A stretch of 36,473 nucleotides of DNA from contig JAGWVJ010000019.1 of the NCBI GenBank assembly GCA_018970945.1, positions 1 through 36,473 on the forward strand, written 5' to 3'. This document shows, one piece after another, positions 28,888 through 36,473 of the stretch. This DNA comes from Cyanobacteria bacterium REEB417. Its GTDB lineage: Bacteria; Cyanobacteriota; Cyanobacteriia; PCC-6307; Cyanobiaceae. The position numbers and the translations under genes were made by a program. Position 1 is the first letter of the stretch, and every line of letters begins with the position of its first letter. Below the pieces are notes generated by a model, which had not been told where the DNA came from, did not search any database, and saw only the letters and a list, made by a program, of their open reading frames with translations.

Positions 28888-31419
28888 ATGACGTTCACCG
28901 AGAACCCCCAGGCACACCAGGGCGCAGCCCTGCCGATGTCGGCCAGCTTCAGCGACCGTCAGCGCACCGGTCTGACGGCCGATGACCTGTTTGAAGGCAT
29001 CACCGAGCACCTGTTCTTTTCGCTGGGCCGCAGCGCCGTTGATCCCAGCCCCCATGACCTGTACATGGCGCTGAGCTTTGCGGTGCGCGACCGGCTGATG
29101 AACAGGCACCTGGCCGCCAAGGACCTGATGCGGCAGCAACGCCCCAAGGCGGTGGCCTACCTCTCGGCCGAGTTTCTGATCGGCCCCCAGCTGGCCAACA
29201 ATCTGTTGATGCTGGGCTTGCAGGCCGAAGCCGGCGAGGCCCTGGCCCGCTTCGGCATCAGCGACCCCGAGCAGGTGTTTGCCGTGGAGGAGGAACCCGG
29301 TCTCGGCAATGGCGGCCTTGGTCGCCTGGCGGCCTGCTACAGCGAATCGCTGGCGTCGCTGGAGATTCCCGCCACCGGGTACGGCATTCGCTACGAGTTC
29401 GGCATCTTTGACCAGCTGATCAAAGGCGGCTGGCAGGTCGAGATCACCGACAAATGGCTCAAGGGGGGCTGGCCCTGGGAGCTGGTCCATCCCACCAAGG
29501 CCCAGAGCGTGGGCTTCGGCGGGCGCACCGAGGCCTGGCACGACGAGCAGGGCCGCTACCGGGTGCGCTGGATGCCGGCCGAGGTGGTGCAGGGCATCCC
29601 CCACGATGTGCCGGTGCCGGGGTACCGGGTCAACAGCTGCGGCCGGTTGCGGCTGTGGCGGGCCGAGGCCTCCGAGGCGTTTGATTTCCATGCCTTCAAC
29701 AGCGGCGATTTTCATGGCGCCGTTGAAGCCAAGGTGGGCAGTGAAACCCTCTCGAAGGTGCTGTATCCCAACGACGGCACCGACGGTGGCCGCCGCCTGC
29801 GGCTGATGCAGCAGCACTTCTTTGTGAGCTGCTCGTTGCAGGACATGCTCGCCAACCTGCAGCGCCGCGGCATCGCCATCGAGGACTTTCCGCGTCACTG
29901 GGCCGTGCAGCTCAATGACACCCATCCGGCGATCGCCGTGGCCGAATTGATGCGGCTGCTGCTCGATGACCATGGCCTCGACTGGGATCAGGCCTGGGCC
30001 ATCGTCTCGGGTTCATTGGCGTACACCAACCACACCCTGTTGCCCGAAGCTCTGGAGTGCTGGGGCCTTGACCTGTTCGGTGCCCTGCTGCCCCGGCATC
30101 TCGAGCTGATCTATGAGATCAATGCCCGCTTTCTGCAGCAGGTGCGGCTGCGCCACCCGGGCAATGACCAGATCCTCAGGCGGGTGTCGATCATCGATGA
30201 GGGCGGCGCCAAAGCCGTGCGCATGGCCCATCTGGCCGTGGTGGGCAGCCATCACGTCAATGGCGTGGCGGCCCTGCACAGCGACCTGGTCAAGCGCGAT
30301 CTGTTTCCCGAGTTTGCGGCGATCTGGCCCGAGAAGTTCACCAACGTGACCAACGGGGTCACCCCCAGGCGCTGGCTGGCCCTGGCCAATCCACCCCTCC
30401 ACGATCTGCTGAGTCAGACCGTGGGTGCCGACTGGCCTGCCCAGATCGATGCGCTGCAGAGGCTGGAATCGTTTCAGCACGACGAGGCCTTCCTGGAGCG
30501 CTGGGCCGCCTGCAAGCTGGCCGGCAAGCGCCGGCTCGCCGCCGTGATCGATCAGCGCAATGGCCTGTTGGTCGATCCCACCAGCCTGTTTGACGTGCAG
30601 GTGAAGCGGATTCACGAATACAAGCGTCAGCATCTCAATGCCCTGGGGGTGATCGCCCGTTATCTGCGCATCAAGAGCGGCGACACCCAGGGCCTGGCGC
30701 CGCGCACCGTGATCTTCGGCGGCAAGGCGGCTCCCGGTTATGCCATGGCCAAGCTGATCATCCGCTTCATCAACGGCATCGCCGAGACGGTCAACAGCGA
30801 TCCCGACATGAAGGGGCTGCTGAAGGTGGCCTTCCTGGCCGATTTCAATGTGCAACTGGGCGAGAAGATCTATCCGGCGGCCGATCTGTCCGAGCAGATC
30901 TCAACGGCCGGTCTTGAGGCCTCGGGCACCGGCAACATGAAATTCGCCCTCAACGGTGCCCTCACCATCGGCACTCTTGACGGGGCCAATGTCGAAATTC
31001 GTGAGCAGGTGGGTGAGGAGAACTTCGTGCTCTTCGGCCACACCACCGATCAGATCCAGGAGCTGCACCGCAACGGGTACCGCCCCTGGGAGTGGGTGGC
31101 GGGCAGTCCCTTGCTCGAAGAGATCTTTGCCCTGATCGAGAGCGGCCACTTCAGCGCCGGCGATGGCGATCTGTTCAGGCCGTTGGTGCAAAACCTGGTC
31201 GGTCGTGATCCCTTTGCCGTGATCGCCGACTTCAACGCCTACCTCGAGGCCCAGCAGCGGGTCGATGCGGCCTGGCAGCACCGCCGCGATTGGCAGCGCA
31301 TGAGTCTGTTGAACACGGCGCGCAGCGGGTTCTTCTCCTCGGATCGGGCCGTGCGCGAGTACGCCAGAACCATCTGGCAGGTGCAGCCGGTTCCGGTCGA
31401 GCTGAGCTGCCCTCTGTGA
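28888..31419 (+). CDS. glgP: Glycogen/starch/alpha-glucan phosphorylase, second copy, complete
   Basis: 843 aa from ATG 28888; a GTG at 28864 would add eight residues and ATG 28936 would drop sixteen. Full length for the family. Landmarks include ALSFAVRDRLM, VAYLSAEFLIGPQL, EEEPGLGNGGLGRLAACY, GYGIRYEFGIF, QLNDTHPAIAVAEL, TNVTNGVTPRRW, FDVQVKRIHEYKRQ, and the PLP lysine K685 in GTGNMKFALNGALTIGT. The C-terminus (ARTIWQVQPVP) is normal. GC-rich like its neighbours, unlike the copy at 2-1768. The stop overlaps a GTG of the downstream oxidoreductase remnant. The two copies differ throughout, so this is not a recent duplication. Confidence 0.98.
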   Translation: MTFTENPQAHQGAALPMSASFSDRQRTGLTADDLFEGITEHLFFSLGRSAVDPSPHDLYMALSFAVRDRLMNRHLAAKDLMRQQRPKAVAYLSAEFLIGPQLANNLLMLGLQAEAGEALARFGISDPEQVFAVEEEPGLGNGGLGRLAACYSESLASLEIPATGYGIRYEFGIFDQLIKGGWQVEITDKWLKGGWPWELVHPTKAQSVGFGGRTEAWHDEQGRYRVRWMPAEVVQGIPHDVPVPGYRVNSCGRLRLWRAEASEAFDFHAFNSGDFHGAVEAKVGSETLSKVLYPNDGTDGGRRLRLMQQHFFVSCSLQDMLANLQRRGIAIEDFPRHWAVQLNDTHPAIAVAELMRLLLDDHGLDWDQAWAIVSGSLAYTNHTLLPEALECWGLDLFGALLPRHLELIYEINARFLQQVRLRHPGNDQILRRVSIIDEGGAKAVRMAHLAVVGSHHVNGVAALHSDLVKRDLFPEFAAIWPEKFTNVTNGVTPRRWLALANPPLHDLLSQTVGADWPAQIDALQRLESFQHDEAFLERWAACKLAGKRRLAAVIDQRNGLLVDPTSLFDVQVKRIHEYKRQHLNALGVIARYLRIKSGDTQGLAPRTVIFGGKAAPGYAMAKLIIRFINGIAETVNSDPDMKGLLKVAFLADFNVQLGEKIYPAADLSEQISTAGLEASGTGNMKFALNGALTIGTLDGANVEIREQVGEENFVLFGHTTDQIQELHRNGYRPWEWVAGSPLLEEIFALIESGHFSAGDGDLFRPLVQNLVGRDPFAVIADFNAYLEAQQRVDAAWQHRRDWQRMSLLNTARSGFFSSDRAVREYARTIWQVQPVPVELSCPL

Positions 31420-31640
31420 GACCACCGTTCAGCCTGCAGCGCGTGCGCTACCCGAACGTGTTTTCGCTGGGTGATGTGGGGGGCATGCCCAACTCCAAGA
31501 CGCCCTCGTTTCCGCTCGACCCCACCAAGGAGCGCTGGAGCATGCAGTTCGACAGGCGCAAGATCCTGCCATCGCTGTACTGGAACCGCATGCAGGCCGG
31601 GGCCGGCCACGAACGTCAGTTCGTGCCGGGCAACCACTGA
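31416..31640 (+). pseudogene. Sulfide:quinone-reductase-like oxidoreductase, C-terminal remnant
   Basis: About 74 codons from GTG 31416. The first half is the FAD-binding end of a pyridine-nucleotide disulfide oxidoreductase: VRYPNVFSLGDVGGMPNSKT (compare YPNVFxLGDxAGxPxSKT). It then joins directly to SFPLDPTKERWSMQ, KILPSLYWNRM, which I recognise as the extreme C-terminus of SQR-type proteins (PFDQSKERxSMxxLKxxLLPxLYW). The roughly 60-70 residues normally in between, and all of the N-terminal FAD and active-site domains, are missing, so an internal deletion created a short frame. It could be transcribed from the glgP promoter. The 3' end overlaps the convergent phoX gene by 25 bp. Confidence 0.7.
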
Positions 31641-33778
31641 GCGCCGTCACGGCGGCTGATCGCCACCACCCCCGGCCGCGGCGACCGCCCCGGGACCCCT
31701 GAGGGCCAGTTGGAGCCCAGGGGTACCCAGCGCAGCTGCTCGAAACGCCGGCCACTGCGATCCACCAGGGTATGGGCCTGGGCCTCGACGGCCTGGCCCT
31801 GGCGCGTGCCACCGGTTTCGCCAGGATGCTGCACCGCCAGAAACAGGGTGCGCCCGTCAGCATCAAAGCAGGGGCCGCACAGCTCGCAGTCGATCGGGCC
31901 GATGGCAAAGCACAGGGCCTGGCCGGCCGCTGCCCCCTGGCGGGGCAGCACCCAGCAGCTGTTGTTGCCGAACACATCGAGGCTGGCGCTGCTCGAGCGG
32001 TCGGTGGTGATCCAGAGGTTGCCCGCCGGGTCAAAGGCCAGGTTGTCGGGGTTGCTGAACCCCAGACCCCCCTGCCAGGGGGTGCCGCCGGTGGCCTCCA
32101 TCCGCCAGCTGAAGCGGGCTCCACGCGCGCTGCCGCCATCGCCCAGGCGCATCACCCAGCCGTGGGGCCAGTTGGCCTGGCCGGCGGGCCCCCTGAAGAT
32201 GGCCGGGTCGGCGCCGCCCCCATCGCCCCGGCCTGCGGCGGTGAAGGCGATCAGCAGGTCGCCGGTCTGCGGGTCGATGTCGGTGTCTTCGGGGCGGGCC
32301 GCGGCGGTGGCGCCGATCGCATTGGCGGCCAGGTGCGCGTCGATCAGGATCGCCCCCTGCTGGCGCAGGCGCGCTTCGGGGTCATCCCCCAGCACCGGAT
32401 AGAGGTCGGCCAGGGTGCTGTGACGCTGGCAGTAGGCGTCGACGTCGGCATCGCTCTCCAGGGCCTGCTCACCGCTGCGACGGCGGTCGCCATGGGGAAG
32501 CAGGGTGGGTTGGGCGATGCCAAAACGGGCGTAGTGACTTGGTCGCTGCGGGTCGAGTCGGGTGGCGGGTTCGAGCACCAGCCAGCGGCCGCTACCGCCG
32601 GGTTCAAAGCGGGCCACCTCCAGCCGGCCGTGCTCGAGCAGCCGTCCGTTGGCTGGGTCGCTCGGGGTGCTCACCCGGCCATCACTCACAAACCGGTAGA
32701 GGTGGCCGCCGTGACGGTCGCAGCCCGAGTAGACGATCAGGGGTTCGCCGGCCCTGGCCACGACGGCCACGGCTTCATGGCGGAACCGTCCCAGCCAGCT
32801 GTGTTTGACGGCGACCTGCCGGGGCTGGCGGGGGTCGAACTCCACCATCCAGCCGTAGTGGTTACCGGGCAGACCGAACGGATTGCCCAGCCCGTCGAGC
32901 CGGGTGCCGTCCCAGCGGAACGGGCGTTGGGAGGGTGCGGTTGCCGAGCCGTCGGCAAACACCGCCTCGCTCACCTGGCTCTGGAAGTTTTCTTCGGCGC
33001 TGAGCACCGTGCCCCAGGGCGTGGTACCGCCGGCGCAGTTGGCGAAGGTGCCGCGCAGGCCAGCGCCCTGGCTGCCGCGGTAGCCCAGCGGGGCCGGGTT
33101 GCGAAACACCGCTGCCGCCGGGCCGCTGCAGCGCACCGGCGTCAGCCCGTCGATGCGCCGTTCATAGCGGCTGCCCTGCAGGCGGCGCCAGCTGCCATTG
33201 CTGCGCTGCAGTTCGAGCACGCCGATGCCGAGATCGGCCATGGCCGCCTCGGCCACCTGGCGCACCATGGCGAGAAGGGGATCATTCGCTGGCAGCGCCG
33301 AGGCGTCGACGCTGCCGTCGCGGGCCGCCAGCGCCTGCTGCAGCGCCGCCAGCGGCAGGGGCGTGCCCACCGCCTCGCCATAGCCCGATGCCCAGGTCTG
33401 GGGGCTGATGTATTCGAAATTGACGCTCAGCAGGGCGCGGTTGTCCTCCAGGGGGGTGAGGGCCAGGTAGTCGTTGTTGAACCCGAAGCGACCACCGGCG
33501 AGACGATCGCCCCACACCACCAGCAGCTCGGCAGCGAAGCCTTCGGGCACCAGCAGCCGGTCGTCGAGCGTCAGCTGGCGGTACTGGCCTCGCTGCTGGG
33601 CCGCGCTGAGCCCGTCGCCGGGCAGGGGCAACGGCGGCCGCAGGGGTTTGAAGCCCAGCGGGCCTGGGCCTGCGCCTGCCGAAGCCTGACCCTGCATCAG
33701 GCTTGCGGCCGCGGCGGCGCCGCCCAGGCCCAGCAGCTGCAACAGGCGGCGACGGCTCAGCTCAGCGGGGTGGTTCAT
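31616..33778 (-). CDS. phoX: PhoX-family alkaline phosphatase (DUF839)
   Basis: 720 aa from ATG 33778. A Tat signal peptide is clear (SRRRLLQLLGLGGAAAAAS), so the folded metalloenzyme is exported to the periplasm. The PhoX iron/calcium core motif NCAGGTTPWGTVLSAEENFQ matches: the cysteine is an Fe ligand in the known PhoX structure, and the two glutamates bind metals. Other landmarks are FGFNNDYLALTP, CDRHGGHLYRF, RPEDTDIDPQTGDLLIAF and SNPDNLAFDPAGNLWITTD. Releases phosphate from organic phosphoesters. Its start overlaps the upstream phytase-like gene by 4 bp. Expected to be phosphate-starvation induced, but no clear Pho box was found. Confidence 0.93.
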   Translation of the reverse strand: MNHPAELSRRRLLQLLGLGGAAAAASLMQGQASAGAGPGPLGFKPLRPPLPLPGDGLSAAQQRGQYRQLTLDDRLLVPEGFAAELLVVWGDRLAGGRFGFNNDYLALTPLEDNRALLSVNFEYISPQTWASGYGEAVGTPLPLAALQQALAARDGSVDASALPANDPLLAMVRQVAEAAMADLGIGVLELQRSNGSWRRLQGSRYERRIDGLTPVRCSGPAAAVFRNPAPLGYRGSQGAGLRGTFANCAGGTTPWGTVLSAEENFQSQVSEAVFADGSATAPSQRPFRWDGTRLDGLGNPFGLPGNHYGWMVEFDPRQPRQVAVKHSWLGRFRHEAVAVVARAGEPLIVYSGCDRHGGHLYRFVSDGRVSTPSDPANGRLLEHGRLEVARFEPGGSGRWLVLEPATRLDPQRPSHYARFGIAQPTLLPHGDRRRSGEQALESDADVDAYCQRHSTLADLYPVLGDDPEARLRQQGAILIDAHLAANAIGATAAARPEDTDIDPQTGDLLIAFTAAGRGDGGGADPAIFRGPAGQANWPHGWVMRLGDGGSARGARFSWRMEATGGTPWQGGLGFSNPDNLAFDPAGNLWITTDRSSSASLDVFGNNSCWVLPRQGAAAGQALCFAIGPIDCELCGPCFDADGRTLFLAVQHPGETGGTRQGQAVEAQAHTLVDRSGRRFEQLRWVPLGSNWPSGVPGRSPRPGVVAISRRDGAQWLPGTN

Positions 33779-34731
33779 GGCTTGCAATCGGGATGGCGCA
33801 CCGGGCTCAGCCGCACCAGGTGGTTGGCCTGCAGGGGGTTGAAGTTATCGTCGCTGACCAGCATCAGGGTGGTTCGACCATCGGCCAGCGGTGGTGCGGC
33901 CAGCAGCACCTCCCAGTTGTCGCGCGGCAGTCCCAGGCTGTCGAGGTTCCACTGCTGCAGCGGCACCAGGGGCCTGGCCGCGGGGTCGGGGCCCGGCAGC
34001 GGGTAGAGCACGAGCCGGGCCTGCCACCGGTCCGGGGCGTCAAACCGGCGCCACAACCCCAGCAGGCCGCGGTCGGTGGCCAGCAGATCGGTGAGTCCCC
34101 AGCCACTGGGCAGGGCCAGGGGCTGCAGCGGCGTGGCCTGGAGTGCGGCAGCGGGCTGCACCGGCTTGCGCTGCACCGGTTTGCGCTGCACTGGCCAGCG
34201 CAGCAGCCGCACCCGGTCGGTGGGATCCTGTTGCAGAGGTCGTTCGGCAGCCATCAGCAGGGCACCCGATCCGGGCAGCCGGGTCAGGGACTCAGGGCCG
34301 CCGTTGCTGTGCAGGCCGCTGCCCTGCTGCAGCTGCCAGGCGATGGGCAGCGCCACGCGCTGCTGCAGCTGGCCCGTGGCCAGGTCGTAGCGCAGCAGCT
34401 CGGCCGGGCGCGGTGGCTGCAGGCGCCCCTCGCTGGCGACCCACAGGCTGGCACCGTCGAGCACCAGCCCCTCGCCGTCCATCGGTTGCGGCTGGGGCAA
34501 TGGCAGGGGGGCCAGCGGCCTGAGCCCCGCCAGCCCGCCCTGCCGCAGCCCCTGCCAGCGGCCGATGCTGCCGTTGGGCCCATCGCTGAGCAGCCACAGC
34601 GTGTCGTTGCCGCTGCTGTAAGCACCAGCCGAAAAGCCCCCTCCGGCTGAGCGGGGCAGCACGGTCTGCTCGACGCGTTGCCAGCCGGCGCTCAGGGGGC
34701 AGGGCAGCGCGATCGGACCGGGCCACTCCAT
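33775..34731 (-). CDS. Esterase-like activity of phytase family protein
   Basis: 318 aa. Beta-propeller-type sequence: GGGFSAGAYSSGNDTLWLLSDG, DGEGLVLDGASLWVASEGR, GGPESLTRLPGSGALLMAAER and near the end NWEVLLAAPPLADGRTTLMLVSDDNFNP, matching the PF13449-type domain (phytase-like esterase). Family members are usually secreted, yet the ATG at 34731 is preceded by an in-frame TGA at four codons and no signal peptide is visible (MEWPGPIALPCPLSAGW), so it appears leaderless. A 15-bp repeat at 34156-34200 encodes QRKPVQRKPVQ. It lies 9 bp after the MFS gene and is coupled to phoX. Confidence 0.82.
   Translation of the reverse strand: MEWPGPIALPCPLSAGWQRVEQTVLPRSAGGGFSAGAYSSGNDTLWLLSDGPNGSIGRWQGLRQGGLAGLRPLAPLPLPQPQPMDGEGLVLDGASLWVASEGRLQPPRPAELLRYDLATGQLQQRVALPIAWQLQQGSGLHSNGGPESLTRLPGSGALLMAAERPLQQDPTDRVRLLRWPVQRKPVQRKPVQPAAALQATPLQPLALPSGWGLTDLLATDRGLLGLWRRFDAPDRWQARLVLYPLPGPDPAARPLVPLQQWNLDSLGLPRDNWEVLLAAPPLADGRTTLMLVSDDNFNPLQANHLVRLSPVRHPDCKP
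34156..34200. repeat. 15-bp tandem repeat x3 in the phytase-like gene
   Basis: ctgcaccggcttgcg (34156-34170), ctgcaccggtttgcg (34171-34185), ctgcactggccagcg (34186-34200). The first two differ by one base. In frame; encodes the repeated Gln-Arg-Lys-Pro-Val residues in the middle of the protein, probably a surface loop. Confidence 0.9.
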
Positions 34732-34740
34732 CGCACCCGC

Positions 34741-36165
34741 TCAGATCGATTCCATGTCGACCCCGGTGGTCTCGATGCGGTAGATCCAGGTGATCACGGC
34801 CCCCACCAGGGAGGTGATCGCCAGCAGCGGCAGCAGCCGCTCGGTGCCCCAGTCGGCCAGCAGGGTCGGGAACAAAAAGGCCGTCAGCACCGCTCCCACC
34901 TTGCCTGTGGCGGCGGCCAGGCCAGCCCCCAGGCCCCGCACCCGGGTCGGAAAGACCTCACCGGCAAGCAGGTAGGTCTGGGCATTGGGCCCCAGGTTGG
35001 TCATGAACTGGAACAGCACGAAACCGATCACGATCACCACCAGGTTGCTCTGGCCGTTGAGGTTGCCGAGGGCCGCGATCAGCAGTCCGGCCGCGCAGCC
35101 CACAAACCCCAGGATCTGCAACGGGATGCGGCCCCAGCGGTCGGCCAGGGCGATGGCGCAGGCGATGCCCACCAGAAAGCCGACGTCGACCAGGGCCGTG
35201 CCGCGGGCCCCCAGCAGGTCGTTGTGAATCACCGCCGCGACGGTGTGCTCCTTGGCCTGGGCCCCAAAGGCGGCGGCGATGATCACCGGTGTGAAGATGC
35301 CGATGCCATAGGTCGACAGGTCCTGCAGGAACCACGGCACCGAGGCCAGGATCGTGGCCCGTTGCAGCTTGCCGCGAAACAGCTGGCTCCAGTCGTTGCT
35401 GCGTTCGATGTGGCCCGCTTCGGCGATCTCGAGATCGAGAAGTTCCACATCCTTGCGGCCCAGCAGTTTGCGCAACTGTTTTTCGGCCTTCTTGACGTCA
35501 CCCCTGCTCACCAGCCAGTGGCTGCTTTCGGGCAGAAACAGGCGGCCCCAGACCACCAGCAGCACCGGCATCACCGGGATCAAATAAAAGAGGCGCCAGG
35601 TGCTCAGTTCGGGTTTGCTGCCCAGCAGCACGGCTGCGATGGCGGTGCCCAGCACGGCCCCCAGGGCCTGAAAGCTGAAGGCCCCCAGCACGAGCCGGCC
35701 CCGCACCGCCGCCGGAATGCTTTCGGAGATCACCAGGTGGGCGGTGGGGTAGTCGGCCCCCAGCGCCAGTCCGATCACAAACAGGGCGCCCACCAGGGCC
35801 GGGGTGCCGGGGCTGAAAGCGGCCGCCACCAGGGCTACAGCCAGTAGCACCATCTCGCCGATGAACACCGGCTTGCGGCCAAAGCGATCGGCCAGGCCCC
35901 CCAGCGCCAGGGCACCCACCAGGATGCCCGCCAGGGTGGCGGCGGTGACCAGACCCTTGACGGTGCTGGTCATCGCAAATTGTTCGGCGATCAGGGGCAG
36001 GGCAATGCCACCCATGAACACGATCAGGCCTTCAAAGAACTTGCCGGCGGTGGCCAACGACCACACAAGCCACTGCATGGCTGACAGCGGCGGCCCGGCC
36101 AGCCGGGCGCCTCCCTCCCAGCTGGGTACCTCTTCGATGTAGGCCTGAACGCTGCGTTTGGCCAT
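34741..36165 (-). CDS. MFS transporter (sugar-porter / phosphate:H+ symporter-like)
   Basis: 474 aa, twelve helices. The MFS motif A is GGLADRFGRKPVF after helix 2 and repeats as LADRWGRIPL after helix 8. The segment GLALGADYPTAHLVISESIPAAVRGRLVLGAFSFQALG resembles the GGDYPLSAxIxSE region of PHS phosphate:H+ symporters and sugar porters, with the polar central loop (SRGDVKKAEKQLRKLLGRKDVELLDLE) as in that group. Substrate is unproven; the nearby phosphatase genes suggest phosphate or an organophosphate/sugar. First gene of MFS, phytase-like, phoX (gaps of 9 bp and a 4-bp overlap). Confidence 0.87.
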   Translation of the reverse strand: MAKRSVQAYIEEVPSWEGGARLAGPPLSAMQWLVWSLATAGKFFEGLIVFMGGIALPLIAEQFAMTSTVKGLVTAATLAGILVGALALGGLADRFGRKPVFIGEMVLLAVALVAAAFSPGTPALVGALFVIGLALGADYPTAHLVISESIPAAVRGRLVLGAFSFQALGAVLGTAIAAVLLGSKPELSTWRLFYLIPVMPVLLVVWGRLFLPESSHWLVSRGDVKKAEKQLRKLLGRKDVELLDLEIAEAGHIERSNDWSQLFRGKLQRATILASVPWFLQDLSTYGIGIFTPVIIAAAFGAQAKEHTVAAVIHNDLLGARGTALVDVGFLVGIACAIALADRWGRIPLQILGFVGCAAGLLIAALGNLNGQSNLVVIVIGFVLFQFMTNLGPNAQTYLLAGEVFPTRVRGLGAGLAAATGKVGAVLTAFLFPTLLADWGTERLLPLLAITSLVGAVITWIYRIETTGVDMESI

Positions 36166-36305
36166 GGGGAGCGTTGGCGCCGACTCAGGGCTGCCCCAGT
36201 GTTACTGCAGCCCGCAGCCGTCGGATGGTCATCCGGTTAAGAGCGGCCCCGGTTCGGGCTCTATCAGAACGTCACCGTCAGAACGTCACTGTCAGAACGT
36301 CACCG
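36166..36305. promoter_or_regulatory. Leader region of the MFS-phytase-phoX operon
   Basis: Contains a hyphenated palindrome cggatg-gt-catccg (36222-36235), a candidate operator, and one CTTAACC half-site on the minus strand (36235-36241). A second half-site at the 11-bp spacing of a cyanobacterial Pho box is not visible, so PhoB control is unproven. The left end of a 14-bp repeat lies in it. Confidence 0.3.
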
Positions 36306-36317
36306 TCAGTACGTCAC
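36262..36317. repeat. 14-bp tandem repeat x4 across the porin stop codon
   Basis: Units at 36262-36275, 36276-36289, 36290-36303 and 36304-36317: tatcagaacgtcac, cgtcagaacgtcac, tgtcagaacgtcac, cgtcagtacgtcac. The last unit holds the final Val-Thr-Tyr codons and the TGA (36306-36308) of the minus-strand porin gene; the other three lie just downstream of the stop. Confidence 0.93.
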
Positions 36318-36473
36318 CTTGGCGCCAAAGCCAGTAGTGAACACATCGGCAGTGGTGCTGGTTCCCGCCGGCCGCACCGACCATTGCAGAAAGGGGTAGA
36401 GATCCAGCCACGTCGTCAAGACCAGGTGGTAGCCGGCTTCGAGGAACACGGTTGTGGTCTTGAGGCTGCCGGG
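36306..36473 (-). CDS. Outer-membrane porin (OprB-like), C-terminal end only
   Basis: The last 55 residues of a protein that begins beyond the window, read from base 36473 down to TGA 36306-36308. Alternating residues and the segment VFLEAGYHLVLTTWLDLYPF, SVRPAGTSTTADV, then FGAKVTY fit the last beta strands and the terminal aromatic of an outer-membrane barrel, as in OprB-type cyanobacterial porins. It is the upstream neighbour of the phosphorus cluster on the same strand, with a 140-bp gap. Substrate unknown. Confidence 0.65.
   Translation of the reverse strand, partial: PGSLKTTTVFLEAGYHLVLTTWLDLYPFLQWSVRPAGTSTTADVFTTGFGAKVTY

Noticed and set aside
28843-29973. A 376-aa minus-strand frame opposite glgP
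   Set aside because: Antisense shadow of the phosphorylase with no recognisable domain.
31772-34006. A 744-aa plus-strand open frame across phoX and the phytase-like gene
   Set aside because: It is low-complexity (Ala/Gly/Gln rich) and antisense to two clear genes; long antisense frames are expected at this GC content.
34678-35847. A 389-aa plus-strand frame opposite the MFS gene
   Set aside because: Histidine- and glutamine-rich antisense shadow of membrane helices.
36222-36241. Possible Pho box upstream of the MFS gene
   Set aside because: Only one CTTAACC half-site is present; the second copy at the required spacing is missing.
1-36473. CRISPR arrays, prophage or complete insertion sequences
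   Set aside because: No regularly spaced repeats with unique spacers, no phage structural genes and no transposase were seen; the repeats found are short tandem units.

Overview
The window looks like part of the chromosome of a high-GC picocyanobacterium of the Synechococcus/Cyanobium group. The evidence is a phycobilisome rod linker of the CpcG/CpcL family, NdhL, a DUF3007 gene, a cytochrome c6-like protein, a Nif11-domain protein, a cyanobacterial group-2 sigma factor, and several copies of the palindrome GCGATCGC (HIP1). Genes are packed tightly, with overlaps both within operons and at convergent 3' ends.

Layout. 1-3800: an incomplete, lower-GC glycogen phosphorylase gene, then decayed material: a frameshifted TerB-like gene, hupE, a shortened metal ABC permease and a beheaded ABC ATPase that stops at a small repeat array. 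3847-5833: a QueD-like enzyme, hisIE and a membrane-anchored CpcL-type linker. 5976-7594: an intact two-gene zinc/manganese-type ABC transporter, convergent with a secreted metzincin-like protease and a DUF2214 membrane protein (7467-8771). 8956-11090: a sigma factor, two small unknown genes and a PsiE-family protein. 11032-15832: a four-gene minus-strand overlapping operon (SbcD-like nuclease, SbcC-like ATPase without a CxxC hook, GNAT acetyltransferase, Nif11-cupin fusion). 15908-18232: cytochrome c6-like protein, YciI protein, aminotransferase, small membrane protein. 18376-20481 (minus): ndhL, DUF3007, trpA and a DUF938 methyltransferase. 20641-21072: intron-less tRNA-Leu(UAA) and a small membrane protein. 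21035-28771 (minus): an RCK-2TM-RCK putative channel, pyrC, a fused pyrF-pyrE and an RND pump. 28888-31640: a full-length second glycogen phosphorylase and a remnant of a sulfide:quinone-reductase-like gene. 31616-36473 (minus): PhoX phosphatase, phytase-like esterase, MFS transporter and the C-terminus of a porin, which read as a phosphorus-acquisition cluster.

How they fit together. Housekeeping biosynthesis (histidine, tryptophan, pyrimidine, and probably queuosine/pterin), glycogen breakdown, photosynthetic electron transport and antenna genes are mixed with nutrient acquisition genes (zinc/manganese, nickel/cobalt or zinc, phosphate). No prophage, integrase, CRISPR array or complete insertion sequence is visible. 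The least explained parts are the SbcDC-GNAT-Nif11/cupin operon, the putative channel that lacks a selectivity filter, and a recurring pattern of short 12-19 bp tandem duplications at gene ends and between genes.
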